A stretch of 64,000 nucleotides of DNA from Nymphaea colorata (lineage: Eukaryota > Streptophyta > Magnoliopsida > Nymphaeales > Nymphaeaceae), in assembly GCF_008831285.2 (NCBI RefSeq), contig NC_045142.1, positions 4,225,501 to 4,289,500 on the forward strand, read 5' to 3'. The position numbers were made by a program, and so were the translations under genes. The notes under the pieces are model-generated. The model did no database searches. It saw only the letters and a program-made list of their open reading frames with translations, and was not told where the DNA came from. Of the stretch, positions 63,399-64,000 are shown in pieces; position 1 is the stretch's first letter, and every line of letters starts with the position of its first letter.

Positions 63399-64000
<602 letters not shown>

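Overview
This is nuclear DNA from a flowering plant. The evidence is spliced genes with GT-AG introns, plant-only protein families (coiled-coil NLR immune receptors, a chloroplast TPR protein of the SLOW GREEN 1 group, a plant-specific 91-residue protein, a plant dehydroascorbate reductase), AT-rich spacers full of miniature hAT-like transposons, and long CT/GA and TA microsatellites. I cannot name the species. Five protein-coding genes can be supported; about four fifths of the window is non-coding.

Layout. (1) 1-2865, minus: a coiled-coil NLR receptor, open through 955 codons, whose C-terminal part lies beyond the left edge. (2) 2866-16166: a 13-kb spacer built from three degenerate tandem copies of a roughly 3.4-kb cassette (about 3955-7390, 7440-10090, 10095-12780), with hAT-like miniature elements inserted, then a unique AT-rich part and a repeat block (13915-15790). 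(3) 16167-19517, minus: a complete, intronless paralogue of the first NLR. (4) 19518-26953: NLR leader and upstream region, AT-rich DNA, and a second copy of the left half of the 13.9-15.8 kb block. (5) 26954-27440, plus: a three-exon gene for a 91-residue plant protein of unknown function. (6) 27441-35704: spacer with the right half of the block (30085-31085), a four-unit array of about 350 bp interrupted by a GC-armed miniature transposon, and GT/GA microsatellites. (7) 35705-40307, minus: a complete six-exon cytosolic dehydroascorbate reductase. (8) 40308-46335: spacer with miniature elements. (9) 46336-47373, plus: an intronless plastid-targeted TPR protein. (10) 47374-64000: gene-poor DNA with miniature transposons, a 125-bp tandem array seeded by a transposon end (61905-62660), and a TA tract of about 136 bp.

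The two NLRs form a tandem immune-receptor cluster: same strand, same N-terminal structure, homologous leaders. DHAR (ascorbate recycling) and the TPR protein (chloroplast development) look like ordinary housekeeping genes. I see no operon-like or pathway link between the genes. I found no convincing new enzymatic or defence system. The most interesting signals are motif departures in the NLRs, the repeated promoter-like cassettes between them, the transposon-end tandem array, and the split repeat that brackets the small unknown gene.
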